Assembly (NCBI GenBank): GCA_037953625.1
Contig: CM075654.1
Location: 55,125,001 to 55,189,000, forward strand
DNA: 64,000 nt
Direction: 5' to 3'
Source of the DNA: Crotalaria pallida
Taxonomy: Eukaryota > Streptophyta > Magnoliopsida > Fabales > Fabaceae
Position 1 is the first letter of the stretch, and each line of letters opens with the position of its first letter. Positions 1 to 10,730 of the stretch are shown here, one piece after another. The position numbers and the translations under genes are program-made. A model generated the notes under the pieces. It was not told the DNA's origin, did not search any database, and worked only from the letters and a program-made list of their open reading frames with translations.

Positions 1-310
1 AAATTCCGACACGGGTATGCCGGAAAAATTTGTTAAAAAAAAATTTCGAGAACCATGTGTCGGAATTTCAATTTTCCGACATTGGTTCGTCGGAATTAAC
101 CAGAGAGCAAAAAAATAAAAAAAACATTCAACCGTAGCAACAACAACAAAAAATAAACATATCAACACAACAATGGCGAATGAGAAAAACCAACACAAAA
201 ACAACACCTAACACCAAATAACAAAACGAAAAACGAAAAACAAAAAAGAACAAAACAGATTCGGAATTTCATATTTTTCCGACACCCCCGTGTCGAAAAT
301 TTGCAGCGAC
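1..310. repeat. Cluster of CCGACA/TGTCGG inverted motifs, possibly the subterminal part of a DNA transposon
   Basis: Short motifs of the type TTCCGACA and TGTCGGAA recur in both orientations at about 5-12, 57-66, 75-83, 91-98 and 262-296. Dense short inverted motifs of this kind are known from the subterminal regions of plant CACTA elements. No terminal CACTA sequence or transposase lies in the window, so the family is an inference; the body would lie left of position 1. No gene is seen here. Confidence 0.3.
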
Positions 311-516
311 AACAGAGCTTGAACACAACAACAATAAAAATAAACCCTAAAACTACAGTAATGAAAAAGAACAAAACCCTAAAATCAAAAAACAAAACCT
401 AAACCAAACCCTCCTACATCAAATAAACAAAACAAAAAAGAAAAACAAAACAAGAACATAAAACCCACAGAAAAGAAAAATGGTAATGAATGAGGGAAGA
501 AGAAGAACGTTCATAC

Positions 517-720
517 CTTGAGGCAGCGACGATGGTGGCAGCAAACGGCGGTGAAAGTAAGAGAAATGAGGAAGGTTGGAATGAGAAGGAGGAAGAGGAA
601 GGATGAAACGTGAAGGAGGAAGTTGAACGATTTTTCTTTGGGTGGAGTGTGAGGTTTGTGAAATGAAAAAAGGAGTGAGTATAATGGGGTGTTTGAAAGA
701 AGGATAGCTTTGGTATTGTT
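517..720 (-). other. Possible untranslated first exon of a minus-strand gene
   Basis: Read on the minus strand, about 200 bases are pyrimidine-rich, contain no ATG, and end in CAAG followed by GTATGA, a good plant 5' splice site (GT at 515-516). A possible acceptor (TGTAG) lies near 414. This looks like a 5'UTR exon with a leader intron, and the gene body would lie off the left edge. It faces away from the ferredoxin-like gene at 55185; before the 54-kb insertion the two would have been a few hundred bases apart. No coding sequence is visible, so the call is tentative. Confidence 0.25.
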
Positions 721-732
721 GATAAAATAGGA

Positions 733-741
733 GTTTGGGGG
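733..741. repeat. Left target-site duplication of the hAT-like element
   Basis: The string gtttggggg occurs here and again at 54974-54982, at the outer edges of the inverted repeats. Eight of the nine bases would be the duplication. Which end base belongs to the element cannot be decided by eye. Confidence 0.65.
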
Positions 742-893
742 TAGAGCCGGCAAAACGGCCCAGCCCGACTGGGCCGACCCGAATAAGCCAAGGGGAAGCC
801 TTAGTCCCACATCGGCTGTTAAGGAGAACGAAGCATGCCTTATATAGGGTGTGGATACCTTACCTCACGTGGACGCGTTTTGGGGTTCACTGT

Positions 894-2650
894 TGTTGGT
901 TTTGGCCTCAAAATCTCGAGAGGGGGGGGGGGGGGTGAATCGAGTTTTATTATGTATTGAAAAATTCGTAATAAATTAAAAAATTGATTTGAGATGGAGA
1001 GATTAAACGTTTGTAATGGATCGCGAAAACGATAGAAATAATATAATAATCGAGTAGCGCGGAAACGTAAACGAAAATAAATATGCGGAAAGTAAAAGAG
1101 AGAGGGATATAAAAGCTTGCACCGGTGATTTTTATACTGGTTCAGCCTTCCCGTCGAAAGGCCTAGTCCAATCCCCAAGCGACCCGCCTGAGAGTTCTTA
1201 TAACCAAGCAATAGAGCCGCACCCTATTACAACCAAGAGCACCCCGCACACTACTAGGAACCTCCGTTCGCTAGGGGCCTCAATCACACAGCAGGGTTCC
1301 TCGCCCTACGAACGTATCAAACGTCCAACTATGGGATTCTCTCCCTACCACTATGGTTTAGAACGATTTCACTGAAAGTGATTACAATAGTTTCTTGTGT
1401 TCTCACAACACGGATTCTACAATATGCTCTTATGATAATGAAGAATAAGTTTCTATAGAAGTCACTCAGCCAATAAGGATTTGTTCTTTACAAAATATGA
1501 ACGATGAAAAGCAGAACTCTTAGAGAAGAAGAAGAAGAGAGAAACGTGCAGGTCGAAAAGAATGAATGTAAAAAAAAAATTACGTTCTGAATGTTGGAGT
1601 GAACCTTTTAAAAAGGAAAACGATTTTGAATCAAAAAGGATTTTGAATAAGAAAAACAAAATCAAAATAGAATAATAAAAGATTTGTAATAAGTTTTAAA
1701 ATCAAAATAAAATCAAAACGATTTTCGAAATAAAATAAAGATTTGATTCTTAAAACCAAAAAGGAAATAATTCAAAATTAAAATCATTTTCGAATTTTAT
1801 AAAATATATCAGAATCTTTTATATAAAAACAAATAAGGAAATAATAAAAATGATTCTGAAACGTTTTTCAACAAATCATGAAATAATCGATTACATAGAA
1901 GAAATAATCGATTACTTCTACAGAAATAGAAATTCTTAAATACATTTGAAAAACATGTAATCGATTAGGCTAAGAATAGTTAATCGATTACATCACTCCT
2001 GTTCATTATATGATGCAACCATGATAATCGATTACACTGAGGAGTTAATCGATTATTAAGCCTCTGGTTTGCATATGATGCAACATCATGTAATCGATTA
2101 CTACAAGACTTGTAATCGATTACAAAGCCTCTGAAAAATATGTGATGCAACAATTATAATCGATTACTTGACTGTTGTAATCGATTACTTTCATAAGAAA
2201 GTAACTGATTAACAAAATTCAATTAATCGATTACAGCTTCTCTGATTTTTCTATGATGCAACTGAGTTAATCGATTACTTTGAGATATAATCGATTACTC
2301 TCCTTTGCAGTCATATAAATATGCAGAGTTTTGTAACATCAAGTATTTTCACTAAGGTTAAATGCAGAAAAACCTTTTATATGCAGAAAACACGTTTTCT
2401 TCTTTTCTTCTAAAATGAAAAACTATGTTGGCTTTGTAACTTCTAAGTAAACTACAACTTCATTACCTTACATTTGATCTAAGGAGAAGGTTTCTATTCT
2501 AGGCTTGCTTGAGTCTTCAATCTTGAGACTTGACTTGCACTTGTGAGCTTGAACTTGAGTTGGCTTGTTATCATCAAAACATATATTTGCATTACTTTGA
2601 AGTCCATAGAGAGTTTAAAGCATGCCTTCCTACCAGCTTGACTTCCAACA
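894..2650 (-). mobile_element. LTR of copia A, solo-like copy
   Basis: A 1757-bp LTR runs from TGTTGG to CCAACA. ACTGT flanks it on both sides (889-893 and 2651-2655), exactly as for a solo LTR in the TRIM. It matches the LTR at 7214-8962 with only about 20 substitutions and a few indels seen by eye. It contains 13 copies of TAATCGATTA between 1888 and 2299 plus one degenerate copy, arranged with repeated GATGCAAC and AGCCTCTG motifs in units of about 70 bp. Confidence 0.85.
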
Positions 2651-2821
2651 ACTGTTAGTGTGAGACCAAGAGCAAAACCGTGAGGGTGAAGGATGCCCAA
2701 AGCGGACAATATCCACGTGGCGGTGCGCAGGGCCCCAGTGCCCAGTACCGTACGGCTGGCTGGGGCTGAGCTGTTACATTTGGTATCAGAGCTAGGGCCA
2801 GGTCGGTGTGCCAACGGGGAC
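2651..2821 (+). repeat. Duplicated TRIM segment between the copia A LTR and the truncated pol
   Basis: These 171 bp repeat 8963-9133 with two visible substitutions: ACTGT, second half of the TRIM LTR, primer site and internal start. The match stops at 'ggggac', where copia A pol begins abruptly. A TRIM segment lying between two LTRs of one copia element cannot result from simple insertion, so a rearrangement took place. Confidence 0.8.
2781..2792 (+). promoter_or_regulatory. TRIM primer-binding site, duplicated copy
   Basis: TGGTATCAGAGC, complementary to the 3' end of initiator-Met tRNA, lies two bases after the LTR end TTACA. The same site is at 9093-9104 in the intact TRIM body. Confidence 0.75.
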
Positions 2822-5426
2822 CTTTGGGGTACCACAAACCCATGTCAGTTGTGTCAGACAGATATTTCATTATTCGCTTGGCAGCAACCATGTGCGTTTC
2901 TTTTGGATTCGACTGGAACCGAGCACAAAGACACACACTAAACATGATATCTGGCCTACTTGCCGTTAAATATAGAAGGGATCCGATAATACCTCGATAC
3001 TTTGTGATTTCTACGGATTTACCTCCTTCGTCTATGTCCAAGTAACATGATGTGCTTATCGGTGTCGCTACTGCCTTGGCCTTATCCATGCCAAATCTTT
3101 TCAGTAATTCTTTGCAGTATTTGGTTTGACTAATAAATATTCCGTCCTTTGCTTGCTTTATTTGTAATCCCAGGAAAAAGTTCAGCTCGCCCATCATAGA
3201 CATTTCGAACTCTTCCTGCATCATACTAGAAAATTCCTTGCAACGGATTTCATTAGTAGCACCGAAAATAATATCATCAACATAAATCTGAACTAAAAGA
3301 ATGTCCTTTCCTTTCTTTTTGATAAAAAGTGTGTTGTCAACCTTCCCTCTTTCAAAGTTATTTTCCAACAAAAATTTGCTAAGACGGTCGTACCACCCTC
3401 TAGGAGCTTGTTTTAGACCGTACAAAGCCTTTTTCAATTTATAAACATAATCAGGGTGTTCATAACTTTCAAAGCCAGGAGGTTGACACACATAAACTTC
3501 TTCATTTATAAAACCATTAAGAAAGGCACTCTTTACGTCCATTTGATATAATTTAAAATCTAGAATACATGCAAATGCTAATAGCAGTCTTATGGCTTCC
3601 AACCTAGCAACAGGGGCAAATGTTTCCTCATAATCTATCCCCTCTTCCTGATTGTAACCTTGTGCAACTAGCCTAGATTTGTTTCGAACAATCAAACCAG
3701 CCTCATCAAGTTTATTTTTATAAATCCACTTAGTTCCAATAATCGGATGAGACTCAGGCCTAGGAACTAGTTCCCACACCTGATTTCTTTCGAACTGGTT
3801 TAATTCCTCTTGCATTGCCAAAAGCCAATGCTCATCAAGCATAGCCTCAGAATAATTCTTTGGCTCTACTTGAGAAACAAATGCAAAGAAGTTACATAGA
3901 TTGCTAATAGAGTTGCGAGTACTTACACCTTTTGAGATATCCCCGATAATCTGATCTATAGGATGGTGCCTTGATGTTCTCCATTCCTTAGGCAAATCAG
4001 TGTTAAGTTCCATGGATTGTTCTTGATTTTTCTCCTCAACATTTTCAACTGAATTTCCATTGCTTTCGGAATGCTCCTTCCTTTTGGCATTTGGCTCCTC
4101 ATCCTCATCAATGAATATATCTCCAAGAATACCTGAAATTTCATTAACAGATACCTTTCCCAACCTTCTGGGATCGGATTCGTCAAATGATACATATATA
4201 GATTCTTCAATAGTATTACGAGATTTATTGTATATCCTATAAGCTTTGCTCGAAGCAGAATATCCAAGGAATATACCCTCATCAGCTCTAGCCTCAAAAC
4301 TTCCTAGATTTTCTCTACCATTATTATGCACAAAACATTTACATCCAAAAACTCGAAGATGGGAAATATTTGGTTTTCTCCCTTTGTACAGCTCATAAGG
4401 GGGTTTCTTTAAAATAGGCCTAATCAAAACACGGTTCATAACATAACATGCTGTACTAACTGCATCGGCCCAAAAATATGCAGGCAAATTCATGTCATTA
4501 AGCATTGTTCTAGAAAGCTCTTTTAATGAACGATTTTTCCTCTCCACAACTCCATTTTGCTCTGGAGTCCTTGGAGCGGAAAAATAATGCTTAGCTCCAT
4601 GTTTTTCGCAAAACTTTTCAAAAAGATGATTTTCAAATTCTCCACCATGATCAGTTTTAATGGATGCAATGCTCAAATGCAATTGGTTTTGAATAATCTT
4701 GGCTAGCTTTTTAAATTCATGAAATGCGTCATTTTTATGAGTAATAAAAAGCGTCCATGTATACCTAGAATAGTCATCCACAATAACTAAACAATAATAG
4801 TTGCCACCAAAGCTTTTAGTTTGACACGGTCCAAAAATATCCATATGTAAAAGTTCCAAGGGCCTTTGAGTTGAAACAAGATTTTTAGACGGAAAAGTAG
4901 CCCTTGTGAGTTTTGATTTTGAACAAGGATCACAATTTTCAGAAAAAGAAAAATTTTGCTTTGGCAAACCAACTACTAAGTTTTTAGAAGAAATTTTATT
5001 TAAATGAGCCACGTGGATGTGACCTATTCTACGATGCCACAACCACGATTCATCCTCTTTAGATAATAAACATTTCACATCATTTGAGGGAATTGAATCA
5101 AAATCAATAACATAAACATTGTTTATCCTGCGAGCAATTAGCTTAATAAGATTATCATTTTTTCCCTCGATAATACATCTATAAGAATTAAATATAACCC
5201 TATTGCCCTTATCACACAATTGACTAATGCTTAGCAAATTGTGCTTTAGGCCCTCAACATGTAAAACATTTTCAATGCAAGGGTTAGGAGGTGTACCAAT
5301 TTTACCGATTCCGATAATCTTTCCTTGATTGTTATCTCCGAAAGTCACATGTCCTTGGTCCTTAGGCACGAGATGCGAGAATTTGGATTTATCTCCAGTC
5401 ATATGTTTTGAGCATCCGCTGTCCAA
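2822..5426 (-). pseudogene. Copia A pol, 3'-truncated
   Basis: The reading frame runs through an aspartic protease start (DSGCSKHMTG), GAG-pre-integrase HxxxxH (about residue 130), integrase core (DIFGP, then KTDHGGEF and PEQNGVVERKN, about 195-300), and reverse transcriptase (GTKWIYKNK, QMDVKSAFLNG, YVDDIIFGA, about 555-800). It breaks after the GLWYPKG motif at the start of RNase H and reads on into TRIM sequence. The N-terminus has no ATG of its own: the frame enters by TTG within the usual WYLDSGCS motif, and at least three stops separate it from gag in the same frame. In intact relatives gag and pol are one polyprotein, so this copy cannot make it. The catalytic YVDD and integrase residues are still present. 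Confidence 0.88.
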
Positions 5427-5495
5427 GTACCACCATGCCTTCCTTCCTTCCGGAGTAACCTACAAGCAAAGAATTCAAGGTTTCTTTTTAGGTAC

Positions 5496-7160
5496 TCATA
5501 TCTTTTTGGGTCCTTGAGTGTTAGTATAGCCATAGTTTAAATCATGCCACCTTCTAGCTTCATTGTTCGGTTTAACGAACTTCACTTTTCGGTGTATGCA
5601 TTCATGTGCACCATGGCCCTTTTTACCACAAATATGACATATAATAAGAGGTTTCTTATGATTACTGGCAGGGACAAAAATGGTACTTAGTTTCTTTTGA
5701 TGTCTTCCGGGTTGATATCCTAAACCCGCTCTATTAAAGAAACATTTTTGTCTACCTAACATTAAATTTAAAGTATTTCTACCTTTTGTAAATTTAGCAA
5801 GGGTTTCTTTTAAATCTTCAACTTCTTTAACCAAGTCCTTGCAGAATTTACAAGAAGAAGAACTAGCTTTAAGTTTAATGTCATTACACGAAGTGTTTGA
5901 AGAATTTTTTAAAGTCAAATTCAACTCCTTATTTTTATTTTTCAAAAAATCATTTTCCTTAGTAAGTTCTTTATTCTTTTCTAAAATGGAAGCTGAATTT
6001 TTCTTTTCTAGAGAAACCAATAAGGATAACCTCATCGATTCCTCATGTAACTCTTCAAATGCTTCTTGTAATTCATCATAAGAAAAGTTAAGTTCAGTAG
6101 TTACCTCTTTGTCGTGATCCATCAAGCATAGGTTAGCGGTCTCCTCTTGTTCGTCTGAATCCTCATCCGAACTTCCATCATTGTCCAGCCACGCCAAGTA
6201 TGCTTGCTTTCCCTTCTTTGAACTCGAGGTTCCCTTTTCTGAATTCTCTTTCTTTTTCAATTGATAGCAATCTGCTCGTATGTGACTAGGCTTGCCACAC
6301 TCATGACATGTGATGGTTGAGCCTCCACTTTTATTGTTATCTCTTCTGTTGAAATTTTTCTTCCTCAGAAATTTCCCAAACTTCTTCACCAATAGACTCA
6401 TGTGTTCATCATTTATCAATTCTTTGTCCGAGTCACTATCTGGTGCAGGTGCTTCAGCCTTGAATACCAAGCTTTTAACCTTCTTGTTCTCTTCTTCATG
6501 TTGAGCCAACCTCTTCAGTTCACTTTCGTGTTCTTGTAATTTTCCAAACAGAGTTGCCAACGTCATTGTTGAGAGATTTCTTGATTCAATGATTGTCGTC
6601 ACCTTGGGTTGCCAATCTCTTCCCAAACACCTTAGAACTTTGTTGATGAGATCCTCATTGGTGAATTTCTTCCCCAATGTTGTCAATTGATTTACGATCA
6701 TTGTGAAGCATTTTTGGATCTCTTGAATTGATTCTCCATCTTTCATCCTGAATAGCTCATATTCACCAGTCAACGTATTGATCCTTGACCTCTTTACTTC
6801 CGTTGTTCCTTCATGCGTGACTTCCAGCGTATCCCACATCTGTTGTGCTGTCTCGCATGTTGATATCCTGAAAAACTCATCATAGCTCAAAGCAGATGTT
6901 ATAATATTTTTCGCTTTCAAGTCGTATTGGACTCTACGTTCCTCCTCCTCCGTCCACTCAGCCATAGGCTTTTCGACGGTGTTAACATTAACCACATAGG
7001 TAGGAACATAGGGACCATTAACAACAGCATCCCAAACTTTTAATCGTACTCCTTGAATAAAAATTTTCATACGGGCTTTCCAATACGCGTACCCTACCCC
7101 ATCAAACATGGGAGGACGGTTAATAGAACTCCCTTCACCTCCAAACAGAGAGTTTGAAGC
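5496..7160 (-). CDS. Copia A gag (capsid/nucleocapsid polyprotein)
   Basis: The product has about 554 residues from the methionine at 7160 (MASNSLFGGEGS); an in-frame ATG 10 codons upstream is less like the family start. It would assemble the cytoplasmic particle that carries the element's RNA. The N-terminal DUF4219/UBN2 region has NRPPMFDGVGYAYWK and SALSYDEFFRIS-type motifs. A CCHC zinc knuckle (CHECGKPSHIRADC) lies near residue 285 and a second (CHICGKKGHGAHEC) near 507. A lysine/glutamate-rich coiled-coil stretch lies between them. The frame closes with TGA where relatives carry on as IWVPK into protease (Trp codon apparently changed to stop). Primer site and LTR lie directly upstream. 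Confidence 0.8.
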   Translation of the reverse strand, partial: ASNSLFGGEGSSINRPPMFDGVGYAYWKARMKIFIQGVRLKVWDAVVNGPYVPTYVVNVNTVEKPMAEWTEEEERRVQYDLKAKNIITSALSYDEFFRISTCETAQQMWDTLEVTHEGTTEVKRSRINTLTGEYELFRMKDGESIQEIQKCFTMIVNQLTTLGKKFTNEDLINKVLRCLGRDWQPKVTTIIESRNLSTMTLATLFGKLQEHESELKRLAQHEEENKKVKSLVFKAEAPAPDSDSDKELINDEHMSLLVKKFGKFLRKKNFNRRDNNKSGGSTITCHECGKPSHIRADCYQLKKKENSEKGTSSSKKGKQAYLAWLDNDGSSDEDSDEQEETANLCLMDHDKEVTTELNFSYDELQEAFEELHEESMRLSLLVSLEKKNSASILEKNKELTKENDFLKNKNKELNLTLKNSSNTSCNDIKLKASSSSCKFCKDLVKEVEDLKETLAKFTKGRNTLNLMLGRQKCFFNRAGLGYQPGRHQKKLSTIFVPASNHKKPLIICHICGKKGHGAHECIHRKVKFVKPNNEARRWHDLNYGYTNTQGPKKI

Positions 7161-7199
7161 CATACTCTTGAGACGGTTAAGTCTTAACACAAGAGACTA

Positions 7200-7213
7200 G
7201 CTCTGATGCCAAT
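7200..7213 (-). promoter_or_regulatory. Copia A primer-binding site
   Basis: The minus strand reads ATTGGCATCAGAGC immediately inside the LTR, one mismatch from the TGGTATCAGAGC initiator-Met site. This orients the element to the minus strand and makes 7214-8962 its 5' LTR. Confidence 0.8.
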
Positions 7214-8962
7214 TGTTGGTTTTGGCCTCAAAATCTCGAGGGGGGGGGGTGAATCGAGTTTTATTATGTATTGAAAAATTCGTAATAAATTAAAAAATTG
7301 ATTTGAGATGGAGAGATTAAACGTTCGTAATGGATCGCGAAAACGATAGAAATAATATAATAATCGAGTAGCTCGGAAACGTAAACGAAAATAAATATGC
7401 GGAAAGTAAAAGAGAGAGGGATAGAAAAGCTTGCACCGGTGATTTTTATACTGGTTCAGCCTTCCCGTCGAAAGGCCTAGTCCAGTCCCCAAGCGACTCG
7501 CCTGAGAGTTCTTATAACCAAGCAATAGAGCCGCACCCTATTACAACCAAGAGCACCCCGCACACTACTAGGAACCTCCGTTCGCTAGGGGCCTCAATCA
7601 CACAGCAGGGTTCCTCGCCCTATGAACGTATCAAACGTCCAACTATGGGATTCTCTCCCTACCACTAAGGTTTAGAACGATTTCACTGAAAGTGATTACA
7701 ATAGTTTCTTGTGTTCTCACAACACGGATTCTACAATATGCTCTTATGATAATGAAGAATAAGTTTCTTTAGAAGTCACTCAGCCAATAAAGATTTGTTC
7801 TTTACAAAATATGAACGATGAAAAGCAGAACTCTTAGAGAAGAAGAAGAAGAGAGAAACGTGCAGGTCGAAAAGAATGAATGTAAAAAAAATTACGTTCT
7901 GAATGTTGGAGTGAACCTTTTAAAAAGGAAAACGATTTTGAATCAAAAAGGATTTTGAATAAGAAAAACAAAATCAAAATAGAATAATAAAAGATTTGTA
8001 ATAAGTTTTAAAATCAAAATAAAATCAAAACGATTTTCGAAATAAAATAAAGATTTGATTCTTAAAACCAAAAAGGAAATAATTCAAAATTAAAATCATT
8101 TTCGAATTTTATAAAATATATCAGAATCTTTTATATAAAAACAAATCAGGAAATAATAAAAATGATTCTGACAAGTTTTTCAACAAATCATGAAATAATC
8201 GATTACATAGAAGAAATAATCGATTACTTCTACAAAAATAGAAATTCTTAAATACATTTGAAAAACATGTAATCGATTAGGCTAAGAATAGTTAATCGAT
8301 TACATCACTCCTGTTCATTATATGATGCAACCATGATAATCGATTACACTGAGGAGTTAATCGATTATTAAGCCTCTGGTTTGCATATGATGCAACATCA
8401 TGTAATCGATTACTACAAGACTTGTAATCGATTACAAAGCCTCTGAAAAATATGTGATGCAACAATTATAATCGATTACTTGACTGTTGTAATCGATTAC
8501 TTTCATAAGAAAGTAACTGATTAACAAAATTCAATTAATCGATTACAGCTTCTCTGATTTTTCTATGATGCAACTGAGTTAATCGATTACTTTGAGATAT
8601 AATCGATTACTCTCCTTTGCAGTCATATAAATATGCAGAGTTTTGTAACATCAAGTATTTTCACTAAGGTTAAATGCAGAAAAACATTTTATATGCAGAA
8701 AACACGTTTTCTTATTTTCTTCTAAAATGAAAAACTATGTTGGCTTTGTAACTTCTAAGTAAACTACAACTTCATTACCTTACATTTGATCTAAGGAGAA
8801 GGTTTCTATTCTAGGCTTGCTTGAGTCTTCAATCTTGAGAATTGACTTGCACTTGTGAGCTTGAACTTGAGTTGGCTTGTTATCATCAAAACATATATTT
8901 GCATTACTTTGAAGTCCATAGAGAGTTTGAAGCATGCCTTCCAACCAGCTTGACTTCCAACA
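7214..8962 (-). mobile_element. 5' LTR of copia A
   Basis: A 1749-bp LTR, TGTTGG to CCAACA, is followed by ACTGT (8963-8967) and the TRIM. It is nearly identical to 894-2650. It carries the same TAATCGATTA cluster (8206-8607). The low divergence implies a recent insertion or recent exchange between the copies. Confidence 0.88.
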
Positions 8963-10730
8963 ACTGTTAGTGTGAGACCAAGAGCAAAACCGTGAGGGTG
9001 AAGGATGCCCAAAGCGGACAATATCCACGTGGCGGTGCGCTGGGCCCCAGTGCCCAGTACCGTACGGCTGGCTGGGGCTAAGCTGTTACATTTGGTATCA
9101 GAGCTAGGGCCAGGTCGGTGTGCCAACGGGGACGTTGGGCCTCCAAGGGGGGTGGATGTAAGGGGAAGCCTTAGTCCCACATCGGCTGGTAAGGAGAACG
9201 AAGCATGCCTTATATAGGGTGTGGATACCTTACCTCACGTGGACGCGTTTTGGGGTTCACTGTTAGTGTGAGACCAAGAGCAAAACCATGAGGGTGAAGG
9301 ATGCCCAAAGCGGACAATATCCACGTGGCGGTGCGCTGGGCCCCAGTGCCCAGTACCGTACGGCTGGCTGGGGCTAGGCTGTTACATTTCACCAAACGTG
9401 TGATACCCTCGTTTTATATCTTGAAAATAATAAATATTTCCAAATATAGAATACTTGCTATCAAAAATTGAGACTAGAAATTTTTTCCTTTTTAATTGGT
9501 ACTTGCTCAATTATAAACACCTTTAATCTGGACGAATAATTTAAATTTGGCTTAATAATACCTTAATTACGAAAAGGCTCTCGAGACAATGTCCTTTTAA
9601 CATAATGAAAACATATTCGTAACCCTTATTAAAAACATATTATTTGTCTCTTGAGTTTGATCAAACGTATAAAATATAAGCTTATTGCCGAATCCTTTTG
9701 AATCAAAATCAGAGTATGCGGAAGTAAAAGTAATACTTGTGGGGCACTGATGAGGTAAATAAAAACATCATATATATATATATATATCATGATAAAACCC
9801 CACCAGTATCATAAGTAGCAAGTAGCAAAAGTCGAGATAGCAAGTTTTTGATGAAACATATACAAACCAGCTGCATAAAATGAACCTCACTCTAAGACCT
9901 CTCAAAATATATACAATATATCACAATATCCAAAAATAGAAGTCCCAGAGCAGGTCATCCATGTCCTCAGCAGCTCCTCCGATTCTCTGTAGCTCTATCC
10001 CTAGGATCCAAAACATCTATGCTATGCAGGCTCCTAGGAACCAGTGGGTCCACCTCTAGCAGAAAAAGTAGGCTCGACATGCACCTCCTCCTCGTCCTCA
10101 TCCTCCACAGGGTCCTCCTCGACCTCGCCCGACTGTGCAGATACCCCACCACTGGGTCTAGGATCTGCAGAAGCAGTCCTCTCAAAGTCAGTCGGACCAG
10201 GAGAAGGAGTCTCCTCAGTAACAACTCTGTGGGAGGAAGGATGAGTACGAGTGGCAGCTCTAAAACGAAAACTATGGAATCGACGCACATGTCGAGCCGG
10301 GGGTGGTCCTCTATATGTATAAAAAGGCGGAACATGCATAGTATAGACTAAAGGGATCCTAAATCTACGAGGTCGCACCCGAACCAGAGGGTTAGGGTTG
10401 TAGAGAGTGATCTCCACCTCCCCCTCAAAAGTGGCACGGTGCTCCTCGTACGTCCATATACCACTAGGGATAGGGCGAATCTCGATGCAGGCTAGGTATC
10501 TGGCCATCACCTAAACAGGGCATAGGGAGTAAGTATACACATATACATAATTGATAAAGACTAAAATTACATACACAAATATGTCATGGACAGACAATAA
10601 TGCAAGTACATATGAGCATACCAATTTTCAACATTATATCTCTTATAATGCAAGTGGCATGATGCATGATTTTATATCCACAACTGAGGCCTCTAAAAGA
10701 CCATCTTGGACGTCCATCCAATACACCGTT

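Larger units (their letters stand above)
2822..8962 (-). mobile_element. Copia A: truncated Ty1/copia retrotransposon
   Basis: In transcription order (high to low coordinates): 5' LTR 8962-7214, primer site, gag, pol, then a break in the RNase H part of pol at 2822. RNase H C-terminus, polypurine tract and true 3' LTR are missing; TRIM sequence follows instead. Gag (UBN2-like with CCHC knuckles) and the pol order protease, integrase, reverse transcriptase place it in Ty1/copia. The lineage within copia was not determined. Confidence 0.88.
788..9386 (+). mobile_element. TRIM-like miniature LTR retrotransposon, interrupted by copia A
   Basis: The intact 3' LTR (9157-9386, about 230 bp, TGTAAGG to TTACA) follows a purine tract (about 9144-9156). 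The 66-bp internal region (9091-9156) begins with the initiator-Met primer site TGGTATCAGAGC (9093-9104). The 5' LTR is split by copia A: first half 788-893, second half after the second ACTGT (8963-9090, and again 2651-2778). The first 3-4 bases of the 5' LTR are replaced by CCA. Total size without the insert is about 0.53 kb with no coding capacity, which is the TRIM definition. The LTR has a TATA-like CTTATATAGG (839-848). The sequence resembles the widespread dicot repeat carrying 'cccacatcggctg' and 'agcggacaatatc'. Confidence 0.8.

Noticed and set aside
2693..3045. Plus-strand frames across the TRIM/copia junction
   Set aside because: They span a rearrangement junction and antisense pol, with no homology.
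10019..10351. Plus-strand Ser/Arg-rich frame in the gypsy A LTR and its copy at 43170-43502
   Set aside because: Antisense to the element, compositional, and overlapping a frame on the other strand.
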